From assembly GCA_910587015.1 (NCBI GenBank), contig CAJUME010000013.1, positions 1-40,032 on the forward strand: a stretch of DNA of 40,032 nucleotides. Reading direction: 5' to 3'. The DNA is from an uncultured Christensenella sp. GTDB taxonomy: Bacteria > Bacillota > Clostridia > Christensenellales > Borkfalkiaceae. The notes under the pieces are model-generated. The model was not told the origin of the DNA, ran no database searches, and saw nothing but the letters and a program-made list of their open reading frames with translations. The translations under genes were made by a program, and so were the position numbers. Below are positions 6,146 to 13,286 of this stretch, piece after piece. Numbering within the stretch: the first letter of the stretch is position 1; each line of letters opens with the position of its first letter.

Positions 6146-7357
6146 TTAAAGAACCTTTACAATCGTACCGGAACCAACCGTTCTGCCGCCCTCGCGGATA
6201 GCAAAACGCAGCTTCTCTTCAACTGCAACGGGCTTGATAAGCTCTACGGAAATTTCAACGTTATCGCCGGGCATAACCATTTCTACGCCTGCGGGCAGCT
6301 CGATAGAGCCCGTAACGTCAGTCGTTCTGATGAAGAACTGAGGGCGATAGTGGTTGAAGAAGGGCGTATGACGGCCGCCTTCGTCTGCCTTAAGAACGTA
6401 CACCTGAGCGGTGAACTTCGTAGCAGTCTTAACCGAACCGGGCTTTGCAAGAACCTGTCCCTTTTCGATACCCTTTCTGTCGATACCGCGGAGCAGTGCG
6501 CCTACGTTAAAGCCTGCGATAGCCTCGTCAACGCTCTTGTGGAACATTTCAAGACCGGTAATGGTCGTGGAAACGGGCTTCTCGATAAGTCCAACGATTT
6601 CCGCAGGGTCGCCAACGTGCGCCGTACCTCTCTCTACTCTACCGGTTGCAACCGTGCCGCGTCCGGAAATGGTGAATACGTCCTCAACGGGAAGCAGGAA
6701 GGGCTTCGCCGTATCTCTTTCGGGAGTGGGGATATAGCTGTCAATGGTATCCATCAGCTTAAGAATGCACTGGCATTCGGGTGCCGCAAGCACCTCTGCA
6801 TCGGGCGCGCCCGAGGAAGCCTTTTCCAAAGCCTTCAAAGCCGAGCCTCTGATAATGGGGCAATCCTTAAAGCCCTGTCCCTCGAGGGTATCGGTAATTT
6901 CCATTTCAACCAGCTCCAAAAGCTCGGGGTCGTCCATCTGGTCGCACTTGTTAAGGAATACAACGATGTAAGGAACGCCTACCTGACGGGAAAGCAGAAT
7001 GTGCTCTCTTGTCTGGGGCATGGGACCGTCTGTCGCTGCAACAACGAGGATAGCGCCGTCCATCTGAGCCGCGCCGGTAATCATGTTCTTGACGTAGTCC
7101 GCGTGTCCCGGGCAGTCAACGTGCGCATAGTGGCGCTTTTCTGTCTGGTACTCAACGTGAGCGGTGTTAATTGTTATACCGCGCGCCTTCTCTTCGGGCG
7201 CCTTGTCAATCTCGTCGTATTTCATCTTTGCTGCCTGACCCTTGCACGCCATTACCATAGTGATAGCTGCGGTCAGAGTGGTCTTGCCGTGGTCAACGTG
7301 GCCGATTGTGCCGATGTTAACGTGGGGCTTACTGTTGTCGTACTTAGCCTTTGCCAT
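6146..7357 (-). CDS. tuf: Elongation factor Tu
   Basis: A 403-aa GTPase that delivers aminoacyl-tRNA to the ribosome. The G1 motif GHVDHGKTT, G3 DCPGHADY and G4 NKCD are present, followed by beta-barrel domains 2 and 3 ending in GGRTVGSGTIVKVL. Length is normal (about 395-405). The start chosen is MAKAKYDNSKP at 7357, 9 nt after an AAGGAG; the frame is open further upstream, but that part is the leader. It is the last gene of the str set, separated from fusA by 329 bp that hold a dispersed hairpin repeat and a possible tuf promoter. Confidence 0.98.
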   Translation of the reverse strand: MAKAKYDNSKPHVNIGTIGHVDHGKTTLTAAITMVMACKGQAAKMKYDEIDKAPEEKARGITINTAHVEYQTEKRHYAHVDCPGHADYVKNMITGAAQMDGAILVVAATDGPMPQTREHILLSRQVGVPYIVVFLNKCDQMDDPELLELVEMEITDTLEGQGFKDCPIIRGSALKALEKASSGAPDAEVLAAPECQCILKLMDTIDSYIPTPERDTAKPFLLPVEDVFTISGRGTVATGRVERGTAHVGDPAEIVGLIEKPVSTTITGLEMFHKSVDEAIAGFNVGALLRGIDRKGIEKGQVLAKPGSVKTATKFTAQVYVLKADEGGRHTPFFNHYRPQFFIRTTDVTGSIELPAGVEMVMPGDNVEISVELIKPVAVEEKLRFAIREGGRTVGSGTIVKVL

Positions 7358-7466
7358 TTTTGTTTCTCCTTTTAAAGATATAATATAAAATGATAACTTC
7401 CGCCTTACGGCGTCGCAGCTATCTATCATTATTGCTGCAATTTTGCGCCTTCTTTGCGTCAACGAT

Positions 7467-7495
7467 ATTATATATTAAAATTATCGAAAACACAA
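7467..7495 (-). promoter_or_regulatory. Possible separate tuf promoter
   Basis: TATAAT (7467-7472) has a poor -35 TTGTGT (7490-7495) at 17 bp. A transcript from here would have a leader of about 100 nt containing a small CGCC-GTAA-GGCG hairpin (about 7402-7413). Extra tuf expression is plausible but not proven by sequence. Confidence 0.4.
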
Positions 7496-7559
7496 ATAAA
7501 AACACACATTTTTTGAAAAATTTTGGTAACGGCGGAATACCTCCCCCGCCGCTATATCC

Positions 7560-7678
7560 AAACGCATAGAAACGAGCAAGACAAGGAAAGCGCGGCTTTC
7601 CGAAGCGACGTGTACAATGACGTACACGAGCAAGGAAAACGTAAACTCGACGCCGTATTGTGAAGTTTATATGCGTTT
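7560..7678. repeat. Dispersed long-hairpin repeat, copy A (fusA-tuf gap)
   Basis: The outer inverted repeats AAACGCATA (7560-7568) and TATGCGTTT (7670-7678) enclose a central hairpin with core GTGTAC-AATGAC-GTACAC (7610-7627). The core is flanked by a second arm pair, CTTTCC / GGAAA. The same 18-bp core occurs at 10601-10618 and 32893-32910. The stems differ in sequence between copies but still pair. Confidence 0.8.
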
Positions 7679-7686
7679 AGCAATTA

Positions 7687-9795
7687 TTAAGAGTTTCTCT
7701 TAGCTCTGTCGCCTATAACCTTGTCGGCAACGCTCTTGGGCACTTCCGCATAGTGGTCGAACTGCATTGTGAACTGACCGCGGCCCTGCGTGCGAGAACG
7801 CAAATCGGTCGCATAGCCGAACATCTCCGAAAGAGGAACCTCCGCGTCCACAACCTTCGCGCCCGCTCTGTCGTCCGTGGAAACGATAGTTCCGCGGCGT
7901 GCGGTTACATTACCCATAATATCGCCGAAATAGTCGTCGGGAGTGATAACTTCAACCTTCATAATGGGTTCGAGCAGAACTGCCTTAGCCTTGGCCATAC
8001 CGTCCTTGAAGCCCATAGAGCCCGCAATCTGGAACGCCATTTCCGAGGAGTCTACCTCGTGATAGCTTCCATCGTAAACCTGAATTTTGAAGTCCACAAC
8101 CTCATAACCCGCAAGGAAGCCGTTTTTAGCCGCTCCGCGGATACCCTTGTCGATTGCGGGTATATATTCCTTGGGAATAGAGCCGCCTACCGTCAAATCC
8201 TCGAACACGTAGCCGGAACCGGGTTCACCGGGAATCATATGCAGCTTGCAGTGACCGTACTGTCCCTTACCGCCGGACTGACGCTTGTACATACCCTCGC
8301 AGTCAACCGCCTGACGAATGGTCTCGCGGTACGCAACCTGCGGCGCGCCTACGTTTGCCTCAACCTTGAACTCGCGCAAAAGTCTGTCAACGATAATGTC
8401 AAGGTGCAGCTCGCCCATGCCCGCAATAATGGTCTGACCCGTCTCCTGGTCGGTGTAGGTCTTAAAGGTGGGGTCCTCTTCGGCAAGCTTAATCAGCGCC
8501 AAGGTCATTTTTTCCTGACCCGCCTTTGTTTTCGGCTCTATTGAAAGCTGAATAACGGGGTCGGAGAAGGTCATCTGCTCAAGCACTATGGGGTGCTTGT
8601 CGTCGCAAAGCGTGTCGCCGGTGGTCGTGTCCTTCAAGCCTACAATCGCGCAAATATCGCCCGAGTAAATCTTGGGAATTTCCATACGGGTGTTAGCGTG
8701 CATCTGTACAAGACGTCCCACGCGCTCCTTTTTACCCTTTGTGGAGTTATAAACGTACGAGCCCGCGTCCAGAACGCCCGAATATGCTCTGAAATACGCC
8801 AAACGGCCTACAAACGGGTCGGTCGCAATTTTGAATGCAAGTCCCGCAAACGGCTCCTCGTCAGAGGTTTTTCTCTCCTCCTCCGCGCCGGTATCGGGGT
8901 TAACGCCCTTAACGTGCTCAACGTCCACGGGCGAGGGCAAAAAGTCGATAACCGCGTCCAAAAGCATCTGAACGCCCTTGTTTTTATAGGAGGAACCGCA
9001 CAACACGGGCGTGCACTTCATACCGATAGTCGCCTTGCGCAAGCCTATGCGAATTTCCTCGGGAGTAAGCTCCATGGTTTCAAGGAACTTCTCCATAAGC
9101 GCGTCGTCGCCCTCCGCCGCAGCCTCCATAACGGCCATGTGCGCCTCTTCGGCCTCAGCCACCATATCCGCGGGTATCGCGTCCGTGTGGTACTGCTTAC
9201 CGTCGTCGCTGTCATAAATTTCTGCGTTCATTTCGATAAGGTCTACAATTCCGCGGAAGGTGTCCTCCTTACCGATGGGCAGCTCGATAGGCACGGGATT
9301 AGCCGAAAGCCTTTCGCGCATCATCTGCACGGCGCGGGGGAAGTTTGCGCCGTTAATATCCATTTTGTTGACGTACGCAATGCGGGGAACCTTATACTTG
9401 TCCGCCTGACGCCAAACGGTTTCGGACTGCGGTTCAACGCCGCCCTTCGCGCAGAAGGTCGCAACCGCGCCGTCAAGCACGCGCAAAGAACGCTCTACCT
9501 CAACGGTAAAGTCAACGTGTCCCGGAGTGTCTATAATGTTAATACGGCACTCGTCCTTTTTTGTCTGACCCGTTCTCGTCCAGTGGCAGGTCGTAGCCGC
9601 GGAAGTAATGGTAATACCGCGCTCCTGCTCCTGAACCATCCAGTCCATGGTAGCCGAACCGTCGTGGGTTTCGCCTATTTTATGGTTGATACCGGTATAG
9701 TAAAGTATACGCTCGGTCGTTGTGGTCTTACCCGCGTCGATATGCGCCATAATACCGATATTTCTCGTATGCAATAAATCGTAATCTCTTGCCAT
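7687..9795 (-). CDS. fusA: Elongation factor G
   Basis: A 702-aa translocase GTPase that moves tRNA and mRNA through the ribosome. G1 AHIDAGKTTTTERIL, the switch region QEQERGITITSAATT, G3 DTPGHVDF and G4 NKMD are present, followed by the domain II-V sequence to the end (TMQFDHYAEVPKSVAD). Full-length compared with the family (about 690-705). Start at 9795 is supported by AGGAG 8-9 nt upstream. It lies 26 bp downstream of rpsG, so it is co-transcribed with it as in the standard str operon. Confidence 0.98.
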   Translation of the reverse strand: MARDYDLLHTRNIGIMAHIDAGKTTTTERILYYTGINHKIGETHDGSATMDWMVQEQERGITITSAATTCHWTRTGQTKKDECRINIIDTPGHVDFTVEVERSLRVLDGAVATFCAKGGVEPQSETVWRQADKYKVPRIAYVNKMDINGANFPRAVQMMRERLSANPVPIELPIGKEDTFRGIVDLIEMNAEIYDSDDGKQYHTDAIPADMVAEAEEAHMAVMEAAAEGDDALMEKFLETMELTPEEIRIGLRKATIGMKCTPVLCGSSYKNKGVQMLLDAVIDFLPSPVDVEHVKGVNPDTGAEEERKTSDEEPFAGLAFKIATDPFVGRLAYFRAYSGVLDAGSYVYNSTKGKKERVGRLVQMHANTRMEIPKIYSGDICAIVGLKDTTTGDTLCDDKHPIVLEQMTFSDPVIQLSIEPKTKAGQEKMTLALIKLAEEDPTFKTYTDQETGQTIIAGMGELHLDIIVDRLLREFKVEANVGAPQVAYRETIRQAVDCEGMYKRQSGGKGQYGHCKLHMIPGEPGSGYVFEDLTVGGSIPKEYIPAIDKGIRGAAKNGFLAGYEVVDFKIQVYDGSYHEVDSSEMAFQIAGSMGFKDGMAKAKAVLLEPIMKVEVITPDDYFGDIMGNVTARRGTIVSTDDRAGAKVVDAEVPLSEMFGYATDLRSRTQGRGQFTMQFDHYAEVPKSVADKVIGDRAKRNS

Positions 9796-9821
9796 AATCT
9801 TATTCTCCTGCGCTCGGGTTA

Positions 9822-10292
9822 TCAGTATCTGAAGTGAGCAAACGCCTTGTTGGCCTCGGCCATTCTGTGCGTATCTTCCTTCTTCTTAACCGCGCCGCCG
9901 GTGTTATTGAAAGCGTCCATAAGCTCCGCCGCAAGCTTCTGTGCGGTTTCGCGTTCGCTTCTCTTGCGGGTTGCAATAACCAGCCAGCGTATAGCCAGCG
10001 TCTGACGCCTTTCGGGTCTGATTTCGATGGGCACCTGATAGTTTGCGCCGCCTACTCTCCTTGCCTTAACCTCCAGAACGGGCATGATGTTGTTCATAGC
10101 CTGCTCGAAGATTTCCATTGCGTCCTTGCCAAGCTTGTTGCTCATAATATCAAACGCGCCGTAAACGATGTTCTGTGCCGTTCCGCGCTTACCGTCGTAC
10201 ATAATCTGGTTGATAAGCTTTGTTACCACCTTCGAGTTATACACGGGGTCGGGTAATACGTCCCTCTTGGGAACGCCGCCTCTTCTGGGCAT
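9822..10292 (-). CDS. rpsG: 30S ribosomal protein S7
   Basis: A 156-aa primary 16S rRNA-binding protein that nucleates the 30S head. It opens MPRRGGVPKRDVLPDPVYNSKVVTKLINQIM and contains GGANYQVPIEV-type sequence (GGANYQVPIEIRPERRQ) and the helical C-terminus RMAEANKAFAHFRY. Normal length. The upstream gap to rpsL is unusually long (471 bp) and carries repeats, whereas the spacing to fusA (26 bp) is ordinary. A GGAGG-like Shine-Dalgarno (from tcctcc) precedes the start. Confidence 0.98.
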   Translation of the reverse strand: MPRRGGVPKRDVLPDPVYNSKVVTKLINQIMYDGKRGTAQNIVYGAFDIMSNKLGKDAMEIFEQAMNNIMPVLEVKARRVGGANYQVPIEIRPERRQTLAIRWLVIATRKRSERETAQKLAAELMDAFNNTGGAVKKKEDTHRMAEANKAFAHFRY

Positions 10293-10450
10293 AATTCTAA
10301 TCCTCCATTAATTTTCTTTTTCGCAAAAACTAAATTCTGCGGTTTAAGGGTTTAACCTTAAATAAGCTATTGCTTGCCTCGTCGCCTCGTCGCCGCTTGC
10401 TGCGCTTCCGACAATTCGCGTTAAACGCAAATTGTATTTCGCTCCGCAGC

Positions 10451-10496
10451 GGCTCCTCTTCCCAAAAATCTCGCTTCGTTACGATTTTCGGGAGCC
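10451..10496. repeat. Hairpin with AAAATC...GATTTT inner stem
   Basis: GGCTCC (10451-10456) pairs with GGAGCC (10491-10496), and the inner arms CCCAAAAATC / GATTTTCGGG enclose TCGCTTCGTTAC. A hairpin with nearly the same inner stem and loop lies at 37826-37857, so this is probably a small repeat family. Confidence 0.6.
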
Positions 10497-10547
10497 TTAC
10501 ATTTAAACAAGGTAGCAAACCTTCTCTGCTGAAATATGCGTCTCCGC

Positions 10548-10671
10548 AAAAACAGTTAAGATACAAGCAGTACAATGCACGCAAGCATTTTTGCCGCGAT
10601 GTGTACAATGACGTACACAAGCAAAAAACGCGCAGCGCAACGCAGTAATGCGCCGTATATAAGCTGTTTTT
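10548..10671. repeat. Dispersed long-hairpin repeat, copy B (rpsL-rpsG gap)
   Basis: Outer arms AAAAACAG (10548-10555) and CTGTTTTT (10664-10671). The middle arms TTTTTGC / GCAAAAA flank the constant core GTGTAC-AATGAC-GTACAC (10601-10618). Same orientation of the core loop as copies A and C. Confidence 0.8.
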
Positions 10672-10763
10672 CAACAAATACTGCCTACTTTTCTCTCGGT
10701 CAAGGGTACATACTCCGAAATCAAGCAGTGTGTTTAAATAAAATCTTTAAGCCGTTAAAAAAA

Positions 10764-11138
10764 TTACTTTTTGGGCTTTTTCGCGCCGTAGCGGCTTCTC
10801 GCCTGCATACGCTTGGAAACGCCTGCGGTATCCAGCGCGCCGCGGATAATATGATAACGAACGCCGGGCAAATCCTTTACACGTCCGCCGCGGATAAGCA
10901 CGGAAGAGTGCTCCTGCAAGTTATGACCTTCGCCGGGGATATAAACGGTACCCTCCTGCTTGTTGGTAAGGCGCACTCTTGCAATCTTTCTTATAGCCGA
11001 GTTAGGCTTTTTGGGCGTAGTGGTCGTAACCGAAAGGCAAACGCCGCGCTTCTGCGGACAGTTGTCCAGAATGGGCGACTTGCTCTTATACACCTGCTTC
11101 TCTCTGCCGTGTCTGATAAGCTGATTAATAGTGGGCAT
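10764..11138 (-). CDS. rpsL: 30S ribosomal protein S12
   Basis: A 124-aa decoding-centre protein. MPTINQLIRHGR, the KKPNSAIRK and VYIPGEGHNLQEHS motifs and the tail SRYGAKKPKK are all typical. The frame is open two codons earlier (ATG at 11144), but AAGGAGGT lies 8 nt before the ATG at 11138 and only 2 nt before the earlier one, so 11138 is the start. First gene of the str operon; a TTGACA-17-TAAAAT promoter lies about 165 bp upstream. Confidence 0.98.
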   Translation of the reverse strand: MPTINQLIRHGREKQVYKSKSPILDNCPQKRGVCLSVTTTTPKKPNSAIRKIARVRLTNKQEGTVYIPGEGHNLQEHSSVLIRGGRVKDLPGVRYHIIRGALDTAGVSKRMQARSRYGAKKPKK

Positions 11139-11219
11139 TAGCATTACCTCCTTGAAATTTTCGGAATATCTCTCCTCAGCCGCATACCCTTAAAGCGGTC
11201 GGGGGATTAACAAAATAAA

Positions 11220-11231
11220 AGCCTTACGGCT
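11220..11231 (-). promoter_or_regulatory. Small hairpin with T-run in the str leader (possible attenuator)
   Basis: In the rpsL leader the minus strand reads AGCC-GTAA-GGCT followed by TTTATTTT. This terminator-like shape with a short stem lies between the promoter at 11304-11332 and the rpsL start. It may act in leader control; the stem is too short for confidence. Confidence 0.35.
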
Positions 11232-11303
11232 CTTTTCCATATATATAATAGAAAACAGCCCTTGCGCGTCAGCATAGTTGTCCATAGTAAACGCGCAAAA
11301 GCT

Positions 11304-11332
11304 ATTTTATCAAAGCTTTTTCAAATTGTCAA
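11304..11332 (-). promoter_or_regulatory. Promoter of the str operon
   Basis: TTGACA (11327-11332), 17-bp spacer, TAAAAT (11304-11309). Predicted start near 11297, giving a leader of about 160 nt before rpsL that includes a GCGCGT...ACGCGC pairing (about 11264-11296). Confidence 0.8.
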
Positions 11333-11414
11333 ATGTTTTATTGCCATTTTTGCCGAAATCAGCCCCGCGCGCCCGCAAAAACCCCGCACACGCACGCAAA
11401 AACAGCAAAATTAA

Positions 11415-12416
11415 TCAATAATCCTCGTCAAAGCGGTGCCGCACGCCCCGCTTGTCCTTGTACTCGATAATGTTTGCAAGGCTCACATTCTCCACCGAGC
11501 GGAAAATATTCTGCTCTATGCCTCTGTCCTCCGCCTCCAAGCTCCTAATCAATTGCTTAACCTTCAATCTCTTGCCCGTGTCAGAGCAGTTTTTCGCAGT
11601 CCTTTCGGTAAATTTGCACGCGCACTGAATAAATTTCAGCCCGTTCGCGTCCCGCCACTGCAAAATGTGCTCCTCCCGCACAAGATACATCGGTCGTATA
11701 AGCTCCATTCCCTCGAAGTTCGCCGACTTCAATTTGGGCATCATCGTCTGCACCTGCCCGCCGTACAGCATACCCATCAGAATAGTTTCTATAACGTCAT
11801 CGTAATGGTGCCCCAGCGCAATTTTATTGCACCCCAAATCCTTCGCCGCATGATACAAATGCCCCCGCCGCATTCTCGCGCAAAGGTAGCACGGCGATTT
11901 TTCAATGCTCACCACGCTCTCAAAAATATCCGTCTCGAAAACGGTTATGGGAATATTCAGCGCCCGCGCGTTGTTTTCTATAATTTCGCGGTTAACCGCG
12001 CTATATCCGGGGTCCATTACCAAAAAAACCAGCTCGAATGGCAGCTTGTTGTGCCTCTTCAATTCCTGAAAAAGCTTCGCCATTACAAACGAGTCCTTTC
12101 CGCCCGACATGCACACGGCAATTTTATCGCCCGCCTTAATCAAATCATAATCGACAATCGCCTTCGCAAAGCGCGAAAACAGCTTTTTGCGGAACCTTTT
12201 GCGGATACTCTCCTCCGCTCTTTCGGCAATGTTCTCTGCGGGAACCGAGCTTTGCCCCCCGCATATGCCGCAGTTAAGCGTATTTCCCCCGCCCTCTACG
12301 CCTTCACCGTCACACTCTCTGCCCTCGGCGGAGCATATCCCAACTCTACCCCCTGCCCTCGGCGGGGGGATTAAGGGGGGTGGACAATTTTCTCCCTTCT
12401 GTTTAATTTCTTCCAT
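11415..12416 (-). CDS. TtcA-like tRNA thiolation ATPase with repeat-derived N-terminal segment
   Basis: A 333-aa PP-loop protein of the TtcA/TtuA group, which thiolates tRNA bases (for TtcA, 2-thiocytidine 32) using ATP and an Fe-S cluster. The PP-loop SGGKDS is at residues 104-109, with CYLC at 176-179, LGHHYDD at 201-207 and Cys 265/267 in QCACKF, fitting three-Cys cluster ligation. Residues about 11-47 (PPPLIPPPRAGG... to ...GEGVEGGG) are encoded by the dispersed GC-rich repeat read in frame and are not part of the fold. The start ATG lies 6 nt after TATAAT with no Shine-Dalgarno, and no alternative ATG, GTG or TTG occurs before the PP-loop. Confidence 0.85.
   Translation of the reverse strand: MEEIKQKGENCPPPLIPPPRAGGRVGICSAEGRECDGEGVEGGGNTLNCGICGGQSSVPAENIAERAEESIRKRFRKKLFSRFAKAIVDYDLIKAGDKIAVCMSGGKDSFVMAKLFQELKRHNKLPFELVFLVMDPGYSAVNREIIENNARALNIPITVFETDIFESVVSIEKSPCYLCARMRRGHLYHAAKDLGCNKIALGHHYDDVIETILMGMLYGGQVQTMMPKLKSANFEGMELIRPMYLVREEHILQWRDANGLKFIQCACKFTERTAKNCSDTGKRLKVKQLIRSLEAEDRGIEQNIFRSVENVSLANIIEYKDKRGVRHRFDEDY
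12288..12384. repeat. GC-rich dispersed repeat, copy 1 (inside the TtcA-like gene)
   Basis: Two CCCTCGGCGG units joined by a catatcc-type linker, ending in the shared terminal string of about 38 bp that runs from TCTACCCCC to AAGGGGGGTGG (about 12345-12384). Related copies lie at 17803, 19395, 24601 and 39964, all in this orientation. This copy is translated on the minus strand as residues of the TtcA-like protein. Confidence 0.88.
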
Positions 12417-12422
12417 ACCGCA

Positions 12423-12451
12423 ATTATACGGTCTTGCGGCTAAATTGTCAA
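12423..12451 (-). promoter_or_regulatory. Consensus promoter of the TtcA-like gene, leaderless
   Basis: TTGACA (12446-12451), exactly 17 bp, TATAAT (12423-12428), then 6 nt (tgcggt) to the ATG at 12416. Both hexamers are perfect. Initiation at the usual distance falls on the start codon. The promoter overlaps the 3' end of the upstream small gene. Confidence 0.8.
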
Positions 12452-12631
12452 CCGCTTTCTCTCCTCCTGCTCCGCCTTGCCAAGCTTTCCGTCCAGCTCA
12501 AACATCAAATCCAGCACCTCCTCAAACATTTTCATTTGCTCCTCGTCAAGCGTTTCAACAAACCTCTCATATGCCCACAAAGCCGCCCTCTGCATTTGTT
12601 TTGTATCCACTCCGCCCCTCAACATTTCCAT
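12440..12631 (-). CDS. Small acidic helical protein of module 2
   Basis: A 63-aa protein predicted to be almost entirely helical, with the segment KQMQRAALWAYERF followed by LDEEQMKMFEEVLDLMFELD. It is clearly paralogous to the 51-aa protein at 19471-19626 (shared QMQR-AL-AYER, LD-EQ, EEVLD and FELD). ATG at 12631 has GAGG 8 nt upstream. A GTG 21 nt downstream has its own GAGG and would align better with the paralogue, so the start is ambiguous. Divergent from two XRE genes, from which it is separated by overlapping operators. No known family recognised; there is no membrane segment or catalytic motif. Confidence 0.7.
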   Translation of the reverse strand: MEMLRGGVDTKQMQRAALWAYERFVETLDEEQMKMFEEVLDLMFELDGKLGKAEQEERKRLTI

Positions 12632-12658
12632 AATATTCGCCTCAATATTTTTAAATAA

Positions 12659-12687
12659 ATTATAAACATATTAGGATGATATGTCAA
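12659..12687 (-). promoter_or_regulatory. Module-2 small-gene promoter overlapped by operator
   Basis: TTGACA (12682-12687), 17-bp spacer, TATAAT (12659-12664): a perfect consensus. The operator arm ATTAGGATGATAT (12670-12682) lies in the spacer and touches the -35 box. Confidence 0.78.
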
Positions 12688-12713
12688 CTAAAAGAATGAT
12701 ATATCATCCTAAT
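12670..12713. promoter_or_regulatory. Module-2 operator region: 13-bp inverted repeats
   Basis: ATTAGGATGATAT (12670-12682) and its exact complement ATATCATCCTAAT (12701-12713) are 18 bp apart. The right arm also contains the perfect palindrome ATGATATATCAT (12696-12707). One arm overlaps the small-gene promoter; the other lies at the -35 position of the XRE gene, whose TATAAT is at 12732-12737. Confidence 0.72.
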
Positions 12714-12754
12714 ACACTAATAAAACTGTTTTATAATGTATTAAAGGAAATATT

Positions 12755-12997
12755 ATGAAAACAATAAGTGATGCCGTTGTCAGCAGATTAAACAAGTATA
12801 TGGCAGAAAAAAATTTAACGCAATACAAGCTTGCCCAACTCAGCGGCATTCCTTTTCCCACAATCAAAAGCATTCTGCAACACCGCACAAAAGATATAAC
12901 CTTAAAAACAGTAATTTTGTTGGCATACGGGCTTGGTATCAGTCCAAGCGAATTTATTGCAGACAGCTCATTCGATTATGAAAATTTAACATTATGA
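12755..12997 (+). CDS. XRE family regulator (module 2, first gene)
   Basis: An 80-aa single-domain HTH protein: AVVSRLNKYMAEKNLTQYKLAQLSGIPFPTIKSILQHRTKDITLKTVILLAYGLGISPSEFI. The recognition helix region is FPTIKSILQHR, a subtype different from the module-1 XRE proteins. AAAGGA lies 7 nt before ATG, and TATAAT is at 12732-12737. Its stop overlaps the next start by 4 nt (ATGA), so the two XRE proteins are translationally coupled and probably made in a fixed ratio. Likely regulator of the divergent small gene. Confidence 0.83.
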   Translation: MKTISDAVVSRLNKYMAEKNLTQYKLAQLSGIPFPTIKSILQHRTKDITLKTVILLAYGLGISPSEFIADSSFDYENLTL

Positions 12998-13224
12998 CAA
13001 AAATTTTTTCGGAAAGATTAACAGAAGCGTTAAAAAACTGCAAATTGACGCAAAAAGAAATTGCCCGTCAGTTAAACATATCGGAAAGCAATCTGACAAA
13101 CTGGAAAAACGGCGCAAATCTGCCGTCTGTTGATATATTATATAAGCTTTGTCTGTTGCTAAAAGAAAGCTCCGACTACCTTTTAGGCTTAGAGGACGAA
13201 ACAGGCGCAAAAATATACGAATAA
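12994..13224 (+). CDS. HTH-only XRE family regulator (module 2, second gene)
   Basis: A 76-aa XRE protein with the HTH at about residues 3-65 (FSERLTEALKNCKLTQKEIARQLNISESNLTNWKNG) and the familiar ending SSDYLLGLED plus a short tail. It is coupled to the preceding XRE gene by a 4-nt overlap and followed by the terminator at 13236-13267. It resembles the XRE proteins of modules 1 and 3 more than its operon partner, so the two partners may bind different sites. Confidence 0.83.
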   Translation: MTKIFSERLTEALKNCKLTQKEIARQLNISESNLTNWKNGANLPSVDILYKLCLLLKESSDYLLGLEDETGAKIYE

Positions 13225-13235
13225 TTCAAAATAAA

Positions 13236-13267
13236 GCGGCGCGCGGGTTATTTGACCCGCGCGCCGC
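13236..13267. terminator. Strong terminator between module 2 and prfA
   Basis: A 13-bp GC-rich perfect stem (13236-13248 with 13255-13267) with a 6-nt loop. A/T-rich sequence follows on both sides, so it probably ends both the XRE operon and the convergent prfA operon. Confidence 0.85.
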
Positions 13268-13286
13268 ACCTTATATAATTTTATCC

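Larger units (their letters stand above)
10293..10763. other. Long non-coding gap between rpsL and rpsG
   Basis: The 471 bp hold no convincing gene. Seen here are a palindromic stretch (ACAATT-cGCGTT/AACGCa-AATTGT, 10410-10434), a TCGCC/TCG tandem at about 10380-10393, a long hairpin (10451-10496) and copy B of the dispersed hairpin repeat (10548-10671). Open frames on both strands follow the repeat structure and are not credible genes. In most Clostridia rpsL and rpsG are nearly adjacent. Confidence 0.7.

Noticed and set aside
6350..7375. Long plus-strand open frame (341 codons) opposite tuf
   Set aside because: Exactly antisense to EF-Tu; its composition follows from the codon bias of the real gene and it has no recognisable domain.
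7358..7462. N-terminal extension of EF-Tu by 35 residues
   Set aside because: The frame is open, but the segment is leader sequence; AAGGAG and the conserved MAKAKYD start place translation at 7357.
8593..9777. Long plus-strand open frame (394 codons) opposite fusA
   Set aside because: Shadow of EF-G in the reverse frame; no domain, promoter or Shine-Dalgarno of its own.
10330..10677. Open frames in the rpsL-rpsG gap
   Set aside because: They run through hairpin repeats, are Cys/Leu- or Ser/Arg-rich, and lack Shine-Dalgarno sites or similarity to known proteins.
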